Below are positions 17,499-24,934 of a DNA stretch of 64,000 nucleotides, piece by piece (the stretch's first letter is position 1; every line of letters starts with the position of its first letter). A program made the translations under genes and the position numbers. The stretch is from Devosia salina (GTDB lineage: Bacteria; Pseudomonadota; Alphaproteobacteria; Rhizobiales; Devosiaceae). The notes beneath the pieces are model-generated. The model worked only from the letters and a program-made list of their open reading frames with translations. It was not told the origin of the DNA and did no database searches. Where the stretch lies: NCBI RefSeq assembly GCF_019504385.1, contig NZ_CP080590.1, forward strand, positions 1,840,001 through 1,904,000, written 5' to 3'.

Positions 17499-18165
17499 GA
17501 AATCCGCAGCACCGACACCCGGCAGCGTTCTTGTCATCGGCCTTGGCCGCTTCGGCGGTGCCGTGGCCGACTCGCTGGTAAGGCTTGGCCACGAAGTGCT
17601 CGCCATCGACGAGGACGCAGCCATCGTCCAGTCATGGGCCAATAGGCTGACCCATGTGGTTCAGGCCGACACAACCAGTTCAGACACGCTCAAGCGGCTC
17701 GGCGTCGCCGATTTCGAAAAGGTCGTCGTTGGTATCGGCACTGACATCGAAGCCAGCCTGATGACTGTATTGGCCCTCAGCGAACTCGGGGTGCCCGATA
17801 TCTGGGCCAAGGCGCTCAGCACCAAGCACGGTCGCCTGCTCGAACGCACCGGCGCCCACCACGTCATCTATCCCGAGGCGGCGATGGGCGAGCGGGTGGC
17901 GCATCTGGTCACGGGGCAGATGATCGACTTCATCGAGTTCGATGACGGCTTCGCCATCGTCAAGACCCGCGCCCCCAAGGAGAGCCTCAACAAGACCCTG
18001 GCCGAATCCGCCCTGCGCAGCAAATACGGTGTCACCGTCGTGGGCGTGAAGCGCCCCAGGACAGATTTCACCTATGCCCGGCCCGAGACCCTGATCCAGC
18101 CCGGCGATCTACTGATCGTCTCCGGCGCAACCCCGCTGGTCGAACGCTTCGCCGCGCTCGAATAG
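17491..18165 (+). CDS. KtrA/TrkA-family NAD-binding regulator of potassium uptake
   Basis: A 224-aa soluble subunit. Residues 10-130 are an RCK/TrkA_N Rossmann domain (VLVIGLGRFGGAVADSL, then acidic ..AIDED), and about 138-222 a TrkA_C domain. It gates the membrane subunit in response to nucleotides. Start set at TTG 17491 (MARKSAAPTPGS), 11 nt after GAGGAG and overlapping the end of the preceding gene; longer in-frame extensions lie inside that gene. One RCK unit of this length indicates a KtrA-type, not a duplicated TrkA-type, partner. Confidence 0.93.
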   Translation: MARKSAAPTPGSVLVIGLGRFGGAVADSLVRLGHEVLAIDEDAAIVQSWANRLTHVVQADTTSSDTLKRLGVADFEKVVVGIGTDIEASLMTVLALSELGVPDIWAKALSTKHGRLLERTGAHHVIYPEAAMGERVAHLVTGQMIDFIEFDDGFAIVKTRAPKESLNKTLAESALRSKYGVTVVGVKRPRTDFTYARPETLIQPGDLLIVSGATPLVERFAALE

Positions 18166-18201
18166 TCACCAAAGGCCCCACGGGAGCCATTGCGGGACGC
18201 T

Positions 18202-18594
18202 CTACTCTTCTGCGCGCCCGGAGCCCTGCCGGTCGCGCTCATAGTGCCGCATATGGGTGAATTCGGGCAGCCAGGCCTCGCGGCGCAGCGTCCAGTTCTC
18301 ATAGGTCGGCTCGAATTGAGAGGGCAGGTCGAGCGTACCAAGATGCACCTCGATCTCGTCGCCGCTCCGCGCAAACACCGACGACCCGCAGGCGGGGCAG
18401 AAGTACCGCCCCTGATACTGCCGGGTCTCCCCTTCGACCCGCACCGCATCCAGCGGAAACACGGCTGCGGCGTAAAACAGGGCACCATGATGCTTACGGC
18501 AGTCCAGACAATGGCAGATGCCGACACGATAAGGCTCGCCCTGCGCCACCAGTCGAACATTGCCGCAGAGGCAACCACCGCTCACAGTGTTCAT
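18202..18594 (-). CDS. GFA (CENP-V/GFA domain) family protein
   Basis: A 130-aa zinc-binding protein of the glutathione-dependent formaldehyde-activating enzyme family. The cysteine ligands are in CLCGNV, CHCLDCRKHHG and CPACGSSVF, a complete set. Most members have no proven activity on S-hydroxymethylglutathione. Start set at ATG 18594 (MNTVSGGCLCG) with GGGAGA upstream; in-frame ATGs at 18603 and 18618 are alternatives. The gene is convergent with the ktrA-like gene and separate from the sulfur operon. Confidence 0.88.
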   Translation of the reverse strand: MNTVSGGCLCGNVRLVAQGEPYRVGICHCLDCRKHHGALFYAAAVFPLDAVRVEGETRQYQGRYFCPACGSSVFARSGDEIEVHLGTLDLPSQFEPTYENWTLRREAWLPEFTHMRHYERDRQGSGRAEE

Positions 18595-18683
18595 CGCGCG
18601 CATCTCCCGGCCATGCATGCGCCCCGGCGGCGCGCATGAACCATAGGCGGCCGGGGCAGCAATGCAATCGCCTTCGCCCGAGA

Positions 18684-20441
18684 CTATCCCGCTACGGTGG
18701 ATGGCAAGGGGACAGCCTGTTCGTCCTCGCCGCTTCTGCCGCTGATGGCCTGCATCGCCTGGTGCTGGCTGAGATGCACCCGCCCCTTGAGCGCCTCGAT
18801 GAACTCGGTGCCCGCCAGGCGATCCATCACCGGCCCTTTCACCTCCGAAAGGTGCAGGCGCACGCCCATGTCGTCGAGGTGATGGCGGATGGCCTCGAGG
18901 CTCTCGAGCGCGGACATGTCGATCGCATTGACCGCCGAGCACATCAGCACGACATCGGTCAGCCCCGGGTTACGGGTAACCTGGTCGGTCACCAGGTCTT
19001 CGAGATAGCGCGCATTGGCGAAATAGAGGCTTTCGTCGATGCGGATGGACAGCACACCGGGCACGGTGTCCACCTTGTGCCGCTTGATATTGCGGAAATG
19101 CTCGGTGCCGGGCACCTGTCCCACAATGGCGGCATGAGGCCGCGACGAGCGGTAGAGGAAGATCAGGATGGACGCACCGACGCCCAGCGCAATCCCCGTT
19201 TCGACGCCGAAGATCAGCGTCCCCACAAGCGTGAAGGCCACGGCGACGAAATCGGCCTTGGAATAGGTCCAGGCCCGCTTGAGGATTGAAAAATCCACCA
19301 GCGTCAGCACCGCCACCACGATCGTGGCGGCCAGCGTCGCCTTGGGCAGCACCGCCAGGAATGGCGTCAGCAGCAGCGTCGCGCCCGCAATGCCCACGGC
19401 AGTGAAGGCACCCGCGGCCGGCGTTGCTGCCCCGGCGTCGAAATTGACCACCGAGCGGGCAAAGCCACCGGTCACCGGATAGCCGCCGCCTAGGGCCGCC
19501 GCCATGTTGGAGGCGCCCAAGCCGATCAGTTCCTGGTCCGGCTTGATGCGCTCACGCCGCCGCGCTGCCAGGGTCTGGGCCACCGAGATCGATTCCACGA
19601 AGCCGACAATGGAGATGATGATGGCCGGAACGGCCAGCGCCTGGATGGTGTCGAGATTGAAGCTCGGAAGTGAGAGCAGCGGCAGGCCCTGCGGCACCTC
19701 GCCGACCAGCGACACGCCCTTGCCCTTGAGGTCGAACAGCGCCGACCAGGCCATGGTCAGGAACACAACCAGCACCGGCCCTGCCCGCACGATGATGGCC
19801 GCCACGCCCTTGGGAACGCCGAAACGGGCCAGCCAGTTCTTGAGGTCATAGCGAATCCACAGCAGCAGCCCGAGCGACACCAGGCCTACCGCCAGCGTGT
19901 ACCAGTTGATATCGCCGATATGCGCCACGATCGAGTGGAGCAGCTCCGGCATCGCATGGCCTTCCGTCTTGATCCCGAGGATGCCGCCGAGCTGGCTGGT
20001 GGCAATGATGAGACCCGAGGCGGTGATGAAGCCGGAAATGACCGGATGCGAGAGGAAATTGGCGACAAAGCCCAGCCGGAACAGGCCCATGGCCATGAGG
20101 AAAATGCCCGAAAGCGCGGCCAGCACGATGGCTGCGCTGGCATAATCGGCAGTGCCCTCGGCCGCAATGCGTCCGACGGCGGCTGCCGTCATCAGCGAGA
20201 CCACGGCCACCGGCCCGACAGCCAGCGCGCTCGAGGTGCCGAAGATCGCATAGGCTACCAGCGGCAGAACGGACGCGTAGAGACCGACTTCGGGCGGCAG
20301 CCCGGCCAGCAGCGCATAGGCGAGCGACTGCGGGATCAGCATGATGGTCACGATCACCGCGGCGATGAGGTCGCTGGTCAGCGTCTGCCGGTTGTAGCGC
20401 CGGCCCCAGTCGAGAATGGGCAGGTAGGTCTTGAGGGTCAT
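18684..20441 (-). CDS. SulP-family anion permease with STAS domain
   Basis: A 585-aa protein with a long membrane domain of 10-14 helices (residues about 15-430) with the early signature LIPQSLAYALLAGLPPEVGL and a C-terminal STAS domain (about 455-560). The family moves sulfate, bicarbonate or other anions. Start at ATG 20441 (MTLKTYLPILDWG). It is the last gene of the divergent, probably BigR-controlled persulfide operon, where it may export sulfite or sulfate, or take up sulfur oxyanions; the direction is not shown by sequence. Confidence 0.92.
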   Translation of the reverse strand: MTLKTYLPILDWGRRYNRQTLTSDLIAAVIVTIMLIPQSLAYALLAGLPPEVGLYASVLPLVAYAIFGTSSALAVGPVAVVSLMTAAAVGRIAAEGTADYASAAIVLAALSGIFLMAMGLFRLGFVANFLSHPVISGFITASGLIIATSQLGGILGIKTEGHAMPELLHSIVAHIGDINWYTLAVGLVSLGLLLWIRYDLKNWLARFGVPKGVAAIIVRAGPVLVVFLTMAWSALFDLKGKGVSLVGEVPQGLPLLSLPSFNLDTIQALAVPAIIISIVGFVESISVAQTLAARRRERIKPDQELIGLGASNMAAALGGGYPVTGGFARSVVNFDAGAATPAAGAFTAVGIAGATLLLTPFLAVLPKATLAATIVVAVLTLVDFSILKRAWTYSKADFVAVAFTLVGTLIFGVETGIALGVGASILIFLYRSSRPHAAIVGQVPGTEHFRNIKRHKVDTVPGVLSIRIDESLYFANARYLEDLVTDQVTRNPGLTDVVLMCSAVNAIDMSALESLEAIRHHLDDMGVRLHLSEVKGPVMDRLAGTEFIEALKGRVHLSQHQAMQAISGRSGEDEQAVPLPSTVAG

Positions 20442-20510
20442 TGGTCTTCTTGTTGCGGCAAGGGATGGCCCCTGCCCCCGTGGCGGGGACAAGGGCGCGA
20501 AATGGACAGA

Positions 20511-20837
20511 TCAGCGGCTCAGCGTGGCATGCAGGCTGCCGGCGCGTGCGCCCGAGCGGCAATAGCCGAGCATGGGCTTGGGCATCTGCTTCCAGGCGTC
20601 GTGGAAGCGGATGATCTGGCCTTCGCCCAGACCGCCCGAAACCGGGATGTGCACGATCTGGATGCCTTCTGCCTCGGCTGCGCGGGCAACCTCGTCAAAG
20701 CTGGGCTGGCCGAATTCCTCGTTGTCGGGGCGCGCACAGACAATAGACTTGTAGCCGGCCTCGGAGACGGCCTTGACCTGCTCAGGCGTGATCTGGCCGG
20801 TGACTGCGAAATTGTCGTCGATTTTGCGAACGTTCAT
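20511..20837 (-). CDS. DUF442 (TIGR01244) sulfur transferase-like protein
   Basis: A 108-aa protein with a dual-specificity-phosphatase-like fold. The catalytic loop GYCRSGARAGS keeps the Cys-x5-Arg pattern near residue 92. In the Blh proteins of Xylella and Agrobacterium this domain is fused to the metallo-beta-lactamase domain; here it is a separate gene 108 nt downstream of the MBL gene. A sulfur-transferase role in sulfide detoxification is inferred. Start at ATG 20837 (MNVRKIDDNFAVTGQI). Confidence 0.88.
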   Translation of the reverse strand: MNVRKIDDNFAVTGQITPEQVKAVSEAGYKSIVCARPDNEEFGQPSFDEVARAAEAEGIQIVHIPVSGGLGEGQIIRFHDAWKQMPKPMLGYCRSGARAGSLHATLSR

Positions 20838-20893
20838 GGAGCGGGTCCTGGAGTTGAAGAAAGAGAACATTGGGGGTTTCCTTTTGGAGGGAC

Positions 20894-20923
20894 CCTCCCC
20901 CTGCGAGAACCCGCAAGGGGAGG
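20894..20923. repeat. Intra-operon inverted repeat
   Basis: CCTCCCCCTGCG and CGCAAGGGGAGG pair with one mismatch around a 6-nt loop, between the MBL and DUF442 genes. There is no T-run on either side, so it is not a classical terminator. It may stabilise the upstream mRNA end or reduce read-through to DUF442 and sulP. Confidence 0.6.
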
Positions 20924-20945
20924 AAACGGGCTGCAGGATGGGGCA

Positions 20946-21839
20946 TTACAGCCCGTTGATCGGGACCTTGAGATAGGTTTTGCCGTCCTTGTCCTTGGGC
21001 GGGAGTTGCCCGGCCCGCATATTGACCTGCAGGGACGGGATGATGAGCTTGGGCATGGCAAGGCTCGCGTCGCGTTCCTCGCGCATCTTGACGAAGGTGT
21101 CCTCGTCGGTGCCGTGGCCCACATGGATATTGTGGTCGATCTCGTCGCCCACGGAGGTTTCCCACTGGATGTCGCGACCGTTCGGGCCGTAGTCGTGGCA
21201 CATGAACAGGCGCGTTTCGCGCGGCAGCGACAGCACCCGCTGGATGGAACGATAGAGCGTGCGCGCATCGCCCCCCGGGAAATCGGCGCGGGCCGACCCG
21301 CCATCGGGCATGAACAGGGTGTCGCCGACAAAGGCAGCATCGCCCATTACGTGGGTCATGCAGGCCGGTGTGTGGCCCGGCGTATGCATCACATGTGCAG
21401 TCAGCCCACCGATCTGGTAGCTGTCGCCATCCTTGAACAGACGATCGAACTGCGATCCGTCGCGCTGAAATTCGGTACCTTCGTTGAAGATCTTGCCGAA
21501 TGTGTCCTGGACGATGGTGATGTTCTCACCGATCCCCAGCTTGCCCCCCAGCTTGGACTGGATATAGGGCGCAGCCGACAGATGGTCGGCATGCACATGG
21601 GTTTCGATCAGCCATTCGAGCTTGAGATTGTTCTGCTCGATATAGGCAATGATCTCGTCGGCACCGTCATAGGTGATGCGCCCGGCTGCATAATCGATGT
21701 CCATGACGGAATCGATGACCGCGCAGGACTGCGAGTTCGGGTCCTTGACCACATACGAGATCGTATTGGTCGGTGCATCGAAGAACGCGGTGACCTCCGG
21801 CTTGACGCCGAGTTCGGGAGTGAAAGGCAGAGTGGCCAT
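20946..21839 (-). CDS. MBL-fold metallo-hydrolase, persulfide dioxygenase type
   Basis: A 297-aa metallo-beta-lactamase-fold protein. The metal-binding motif THVHADHLSAAPYI is near residue 80, with further ligands in HTPGHTPACMTH and FVGDTLF. Sequence and setting match the ETHE1/Blh group, iron-dependent dioxygenases that oxidise glutathione persulfide to sulfite. Start at ATG 21839 (MATLPFTPELGVK) after GAAAGG. It lies in the operon divergent from bigR, with the DUF442 partner as a separate gene. Confidence 0.9.
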   Translation of the reverse strand: MATLPFTPELGVKPEVTAFFDAPTNTISYVVKDPNSQSCAVIDSVMDIDYAAGRITYDGADEIIAYIEQNNLKLEWLIETHVHADHLSAAPYIQSKLGGKLGIGENITIVQDTFGKIFNEGTEFQRDGSQFDRLFKDGDSYQIGGLTAHVMHTPGHTPACMTHVMGDAAFVGDTLFMPDGGSARADFPGGDARTLYRSIQRVLSLPRETRLFMCHDYGPNGRDIQWETSVGDEIDHNIHVGHGTDEDTFVKMREERDASLAMPKLIIPSLQVNMRAGQLPPKDKDGKTYLKVPINGL

Positions 21840-21861
21840 GATGATTTCCTTTCTCAAAAGG

Positions 21862-22302
21862 TCAGGCTGTCTGGGTTGACCGCGCCTCGAGCGCGATCCG
21901 AACGGTGCGAGCTGCCGCGATACCGGCCAGCATGGAGCCAACGAATATCCAGGCCGAGCTTTCGCCCAGGCCCAGGGCTGGGATGGCCCCGCCTGGGCAG
22001 AACCCGGAAATGCCCCAACCGATGCCAAAAATGGCAGAACCGGCGAGCAGCGGCAGGTCGAGCTTTCGGTTCGTCGGAAGGTGGAACCGGGCGTCGAACA
22101 GGGGCGTGCTGCGCTTGAAGACGATCCGGTAGCCAATCGCGGCGACGGCGAGGGCGCTGGCCATGACAAGTGCGAGCGAGGGGTCCCAGGTGCCGGCGAC
22201 ATCGAAGAAGTTCAGCACCTTGGCCGGGTTAGCCATGCCGGAAAAAGCAATGCCTGAGCCGAACACAAGCCCGACAACGCCCGCGAGAATAGTACGCAGC
22301 AT
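21862..22302 (-). CDS. YeeE/YedE-type transporter, second half (DUF6691)
   Basis: A 146-aa membrane protein with four helices and the conserved cysteine motif GISGFCPGGAIPAL. YeeE/YedE (TsuA/PmpA) proteins carry thiosulfate or other reduced sulfur compounds through the membrane by conserved cysteines. In this operon the fold is divided over two genes, this being the C-terminal half. ATG 22302 overlaps the stop of the first half, so both are expected in equal amounts. Confidence 0.88.
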   Translation of the reverse strand: MLRTILAGVVGLVFGSGIAFSGMANPAKVLNFFDVAGTWDPSLALVMASALAVAAIGYRIVFKRSTPLFDARFHLPTNRKLDLPLLAGSAIFGIGWGISGFCPGGAIPALGLGESSAWIFVGSMLAGIAAARTVRIALEARSTQTA

Positions 22303-22730
22303 CACAGCCCCCCGATCACGTGGCGGACGACGAACACGGTGACAACCGAGGTCGCCATGAATGTTGCCGTGGCGGCAATGGATCGAGGCGACAATCGTGC
22401 CATACCGCACACGCCGTGGCCCGAGGTGCAGCCGGAGCTGAAATAGACGCCGACGCCGACAATAAGGCCGCCTATGATGACCCAGGGCGTTGGCACCGGG
22501 CTGGAATAGGCAATGGCGTGGTCAGACACACCCAGGATCAGCATGGGCGCAACGATTGCGCCCGCCACGAAAGCGGCACGCCAGGCCCAATCCGCGGATA
22601 CCGGCGGCATCAGGCCGCTCAGAATGCCGGTCATGCCGGCAATCCGGCCATGAAAAGCCATGAGAAGAACGGCCGACAGGCCGATCAGTGTGCCGCCAAG
22701 CAGCGACATCACCGGGGTAAATTCAGTCAT
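22302..22730 (-). CDS. YeeE/YedE-type transporter, first half
   Basis: A 142-aa membrane protein with about four helices and the motif GCTSGHGVCGMARLS (about residues 100-114), the cysteine-bearing loop of the YeeE/YedE family. It pairs with the downstream half at 21862-22302. The start overlaps the DUF2892 stop as TAATG. A paralogous split pair lies at 51298-52223. Confidence 0.9.
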   Translation of the reverse strand: MTEFTPVMSLLGGTLIGLSAVLLMAFHGRIAGMTGILSGLMPPVSADWAWRAAFVAGAIVAPMLILGVSDHAIAYSSPVPTPWVIIGGLIVGVGVYFSSGCTSGHGVCGMARLSPRSIAATATFMATSVVTVFVVRHVIGGL

Positions 22731-22948
22731 TAGTGGGTTACCTTGCAGGTCGTCAGGCCAAAAAGGCTATAAAGAGGACAGAAGCGCACCAAAGCCGTGA
22801 CCACCAGCACCAGTCCGACAACCAGCGCGGCCCAGAAGGCCACCGGGTTGGTGAAGACCGTGATGCCGGGAATGAAGGGCAGGACCAGGAGGGCGAGGCC
22901 GAATACGAATCGAACCAGGCGATCAAGGGAACCAACATTGGTGTGCAT
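22730..22948 (-). CDS. DUF2892 (YgaP-like) small membrane protein
   Basis: A 72-aa protein with two membrane helices, beginning MHTNVGSLDRLVRFVFGLAL, the usual opening of DUF2892 proteins. CPLYSLFGLTTCK at the end keeps the family cysteine-containing hairpin. The domain is the membrane anchor of the rhodanese YgaP and occurs as a separate gene in sulfide-response operons. First gene of the leftward operon, about 50 nt after its promoter. Confidence 0.88.
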   Translation of the reverse strand: MHTNVGSLDRLVRFVFGLALLVLPFIPGITVFTNPVAFWAALVVGLVLVVTALVRFCPLYSLFGLTTCKVTH

Positions 22949-22992
22949 GGCAGTCTCCTGTGTTACGGGCTGTTCAAACGCCTTCGCGTCTG

Positions 22993-23032
22993 ATACGTAC
23001 ATTCGTATATAAGCACTTTCTAATATGATCAA
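22993..23032 (-). promoter_or_regulatory. Promoter and BigR-type operator of the persulfide operon
   Basis: On the minus strand TTGATC (23032-23027), a 17-nt spacer and TATACG (23009-23004) form a promoter for the sulfur genes. A perfect inverted repeat, ATACG-TACATT-CGTAT (22993-23008), covers the -10 element and the start site. A second AT-rich segment (TTCTAATATGA, 23018-23028) covers the -35 and the bigR start. This is the placement expected for an ArsR-family repressor that also limits its own synthesis. Confidence 0.65.
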
Positions 23033-23327
23033 GATGGAAATCGAAAAACTCGAGGCCAATGCCGAACAGGCCACGCGCCTGCTCGATGCGATGAGCAACG
23101 CCAAGCGATTGTTGATCCTGTGCAACCTGCTCGACAACGAAATGAACGTTTCGGAGCTGGGAGAGCGGGTGAGCCTGGGGCAGTCGCCCTTGTCCCAGCA
23201 CCTGGCGAAACTGCGTGCACTGGGTTTCGTCAAGGCCCGTCGCGACGGTCAGCAGATGTACTATTCACTGGCCTCGGACGCGGTGAAGCAGGTTCTGACC
23301 ACGCTCTATGGAATATATTGCGCCTAG
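23025..23327 (+). CDS. bigR: ArsR-family persulfide-responsive repressor, BigR/SqrR type
   Basis: A 100-aa winged-helix protein. The recognition region is VSLGQSPLSQHLAKLRALGF (about 49-68). Cys33 (LILCNLL) and Cys99 (IYCA) are 66 residues apart, the same separation as the two sensing cysteines of BigR/SqrR, which form a tetrasulfide or disulfide bridge with persulfide and release DNA. Metal-site cysteines of ArsR/SmtB sensors (CVC) are absent. Start at ATG 23025, or ATG 23034 (MEIEKLEANAEQ); no strong ribosome-binding site precedes either. Divergent from the sulfur operon. Confidence 0.88.
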   Translation: MIKMEIEKLEANAEQATRLLDAMSNAKRLLILCNLLDNEMNVSELGERVSLGQSPLSQHLAKLRALGFVKARRDGQQMYYSLASDAVKQVLTTLYGIYCA

Positions 23328-23381
23328 AGGCGCGAAGCTGCCATTCGTTCGCCAGAGAACGTGATCGCGGCCGGCTCGGCG

Positions 23382-24083
23382 TCACCGTCCGAGCAACAAA
23401 TCCCGCGCTTCGTTGATCTTGGCGGCCAGGAACTCCGATCCGCCATGGTCGGGATGCACGCCCTTCATGAGTTCGCGATGTGCGGACCTGATCTCGTCAT
23501 CGCTCGCCCCCGGCTTCAACCCCAGAACGGCATAGGCTTCCGCCACCGGATCGCGGCCGTTCGCCGCCCCCTGCCCCGAGGCGCTCTCGCTTTCGGTAAA
23601 GTACTCCCGCCAGCCTGCCCTGTTGGTGTCAAGCCAGCTCTCGAACAGGTTGACGCTCTCCGTGTCCTGCCCGATCTCGGTCAGCAGAGATCGGGTCTCC
23701 GCCTCCCCGAGGTCCATGAGATCCCAGCCGGCGAACTGACCATCAACGACCCGGCCACTCAATTCACCGGTATCGTGATCCAGTTCCATTGCCAGATACC
23801 GGCTGCGCACCTTTGACACGTTTCCGCTGGGAGCGCTGCCAAAGCTATCGAAGGAGAACTGCCCCAGGCGTCCACGCAAAAGCACCGATGCTGCGACCGC
23901 CCCTACAATCATGGCGATGTCGATACGCCGGAACAGCAGCGCAGCGATCGCAACCAGCATCGCGCCGCCGCCTACGATCCAGCGCAGCCCCCGCATCAGG
24001 AACCGCCTGTCCAGCCTGCGCAGGGAGAAAAGGACCCAAGCCACGCCCAGCAACACCAGGGCGACCAAAAAAACCCAGCTCAT
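23382..24083 (-). CDS. Membrane-anchored J-domain protein
   Basis: A 233-aa protein with two or three N-terminal helices (about residues 3-70), a central acidic region of about 95 residues, and a C-terminal J domain (about 175-233) with the HPD tripeptide in MKGVHPDHGGSEF. It resembles TIM14/DjlA-like inner-membrane co-chaperones that recruit DnaK; the position of the J domain at the very C-terminus fits Rhizobiales DnaJ-type membrane proteins. The ATG overlaps the stop of the VWA gene (ATGA), so the two are made together. Confidence 0.85.
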   Translation of the reverse strand: MSWVFLVALVLLGVAWVLFSLRRLDRRFLMRGLRWIVGGGAMLVAIAALLFRRIDIAMIVGAVAASVLLRGRLGQFSFDSFGSAPSGNVSKVRSRYLAMELDHDTGELSGRVVDGQFAGWDLMDLGEAETRSLLTEIGQDTESVNLFESWLDTNRAGWREYFTESESASGQGAANGRDPVAEAYAVLGLKPGASDDEIRSAHRELMKGVHPDHGGSEFLAAKINEARDLLLGR

Positions 24084-24799
24084 CGTCCCTCGATCTGTGT
24101 CAGCAAGGCCTGCGCGGCGCCGCTGCCCTGCAGCTTGAGCAGCGCGCGCCCACCACTGGCATAGGCGGCGACTGCCTTCAGCAGATCGGCCAGCTGCTGC
24201 GGTGCACCGCTGTCAAATCGCGCATAGGCTCCCTTGGAGAGACGCGCAAATTCGCGGAACGCAGCCTCGACCCGCGCGTCCCTGCCCTCCTGGAAGACAA
24301 AGAGCGGCAAGCCCATCAGCCCGAGTTCGCCAGCCTTGGCGCAAAGCGCGTCGACGCTTTCCTCGATCGCATCCCCCACATAGACCACGGCGTGGATGCG
24401 CCGCCGCCTGTGCTCATCCCGGGCGTGCGAGAACACCTTGCCGATCTGGGTATTGCCGCCCTGACAGGAAATGGTGCTCATCACCCGCGCCAGGGCGCTG
24501 GCGTCGCGCATCCATTTCGAGGCCCTGCATTCCCCAAGTCCGCGGAAATAGATCAGCTGCACCTGCAGCGCAGCGTCCTTGGGAATGGCTTCGAACATGC
24601 CGGCCTGGAGGCTTACCGCCATGTCCCAGGTCGGCTGCCGGCTCATGGTGGCGTCCATGGCAAATAACAGCCGCCCGTCTTCGCTTGCGTTGGGCCGGGC
24701 CAATTGGCCAACCTTCTTGACGAAAGCAGCCACTTCATCCCGGACTGCGCCCTGCGGCGCTATGGCATCCCCCTGGCGGGCCGGTTTCTTCTCGCTCAT
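24080..24799 (-). CDS. VWA-domain protein
   Basis: A 239-aa cytoplasmic protein with one von Willebrand A domain. The MIDAS is DATMS (LLFAMDATMSRQPTWD, about residue 50), followed by a threonine in GGNTQIGKVF and an aspartate in VVYVGDAIEES. No signal peptide or membrane helix is seen. Start at ATG 24799 (MSEKKPARQGDAIAPQG). It overlaps the membrane J-domain gene by 4 nt. A chaperone-linked assembly role is possible, but there is no MoxR ATPase nearby, as is usual for VWA partners. Confidence 0.85.
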   Translation of the reverse strand: MSEKKPARQGDAIAPQGAVRDEVAAFVKKVGQLARPNASEDGRLLFAMDATMSRQPTWDMAVSLQAGMFEAIPKDAALQVQLIYFRGLGECRASKWMRDASALARVMSTISCQGGNTQIGKVFSHARDEHRRRRIHAVVYVGDAIEESVDALCAKAGELGLMGLPLFVFQEGRDARVEAAFREFARLSKGAYARFDSGAPQQLADLLKAVAAYASGGRALLKLQGSGAAQALLTQIEGR

Positions 24800-24934
24800 G
24801 CAATGAATATGTGGCGCACCGGCGCCGCGGGCAAGGCAAGCCGCCCGAGGAACCGATAAATTTCGCTTGCCCATGTCGTTACGCCGACGCTTCATCCGTC
24901 GCAGTGATGGATACCTGCAAGGAGGGACCATCCA

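Noticed and set aside
19920..22118. A 732-codon plus-strand frame across sulP, DUF442 and MBL genes
   Set aside because: It crosses three certain minus-strand genes and their gaps and has no recognisable domain.
23320..23333. Terminator at the end of bigR
   Set aside because: GCGCC-TAGA-GGCGC is only a 5-bp stem and no T-run follows.
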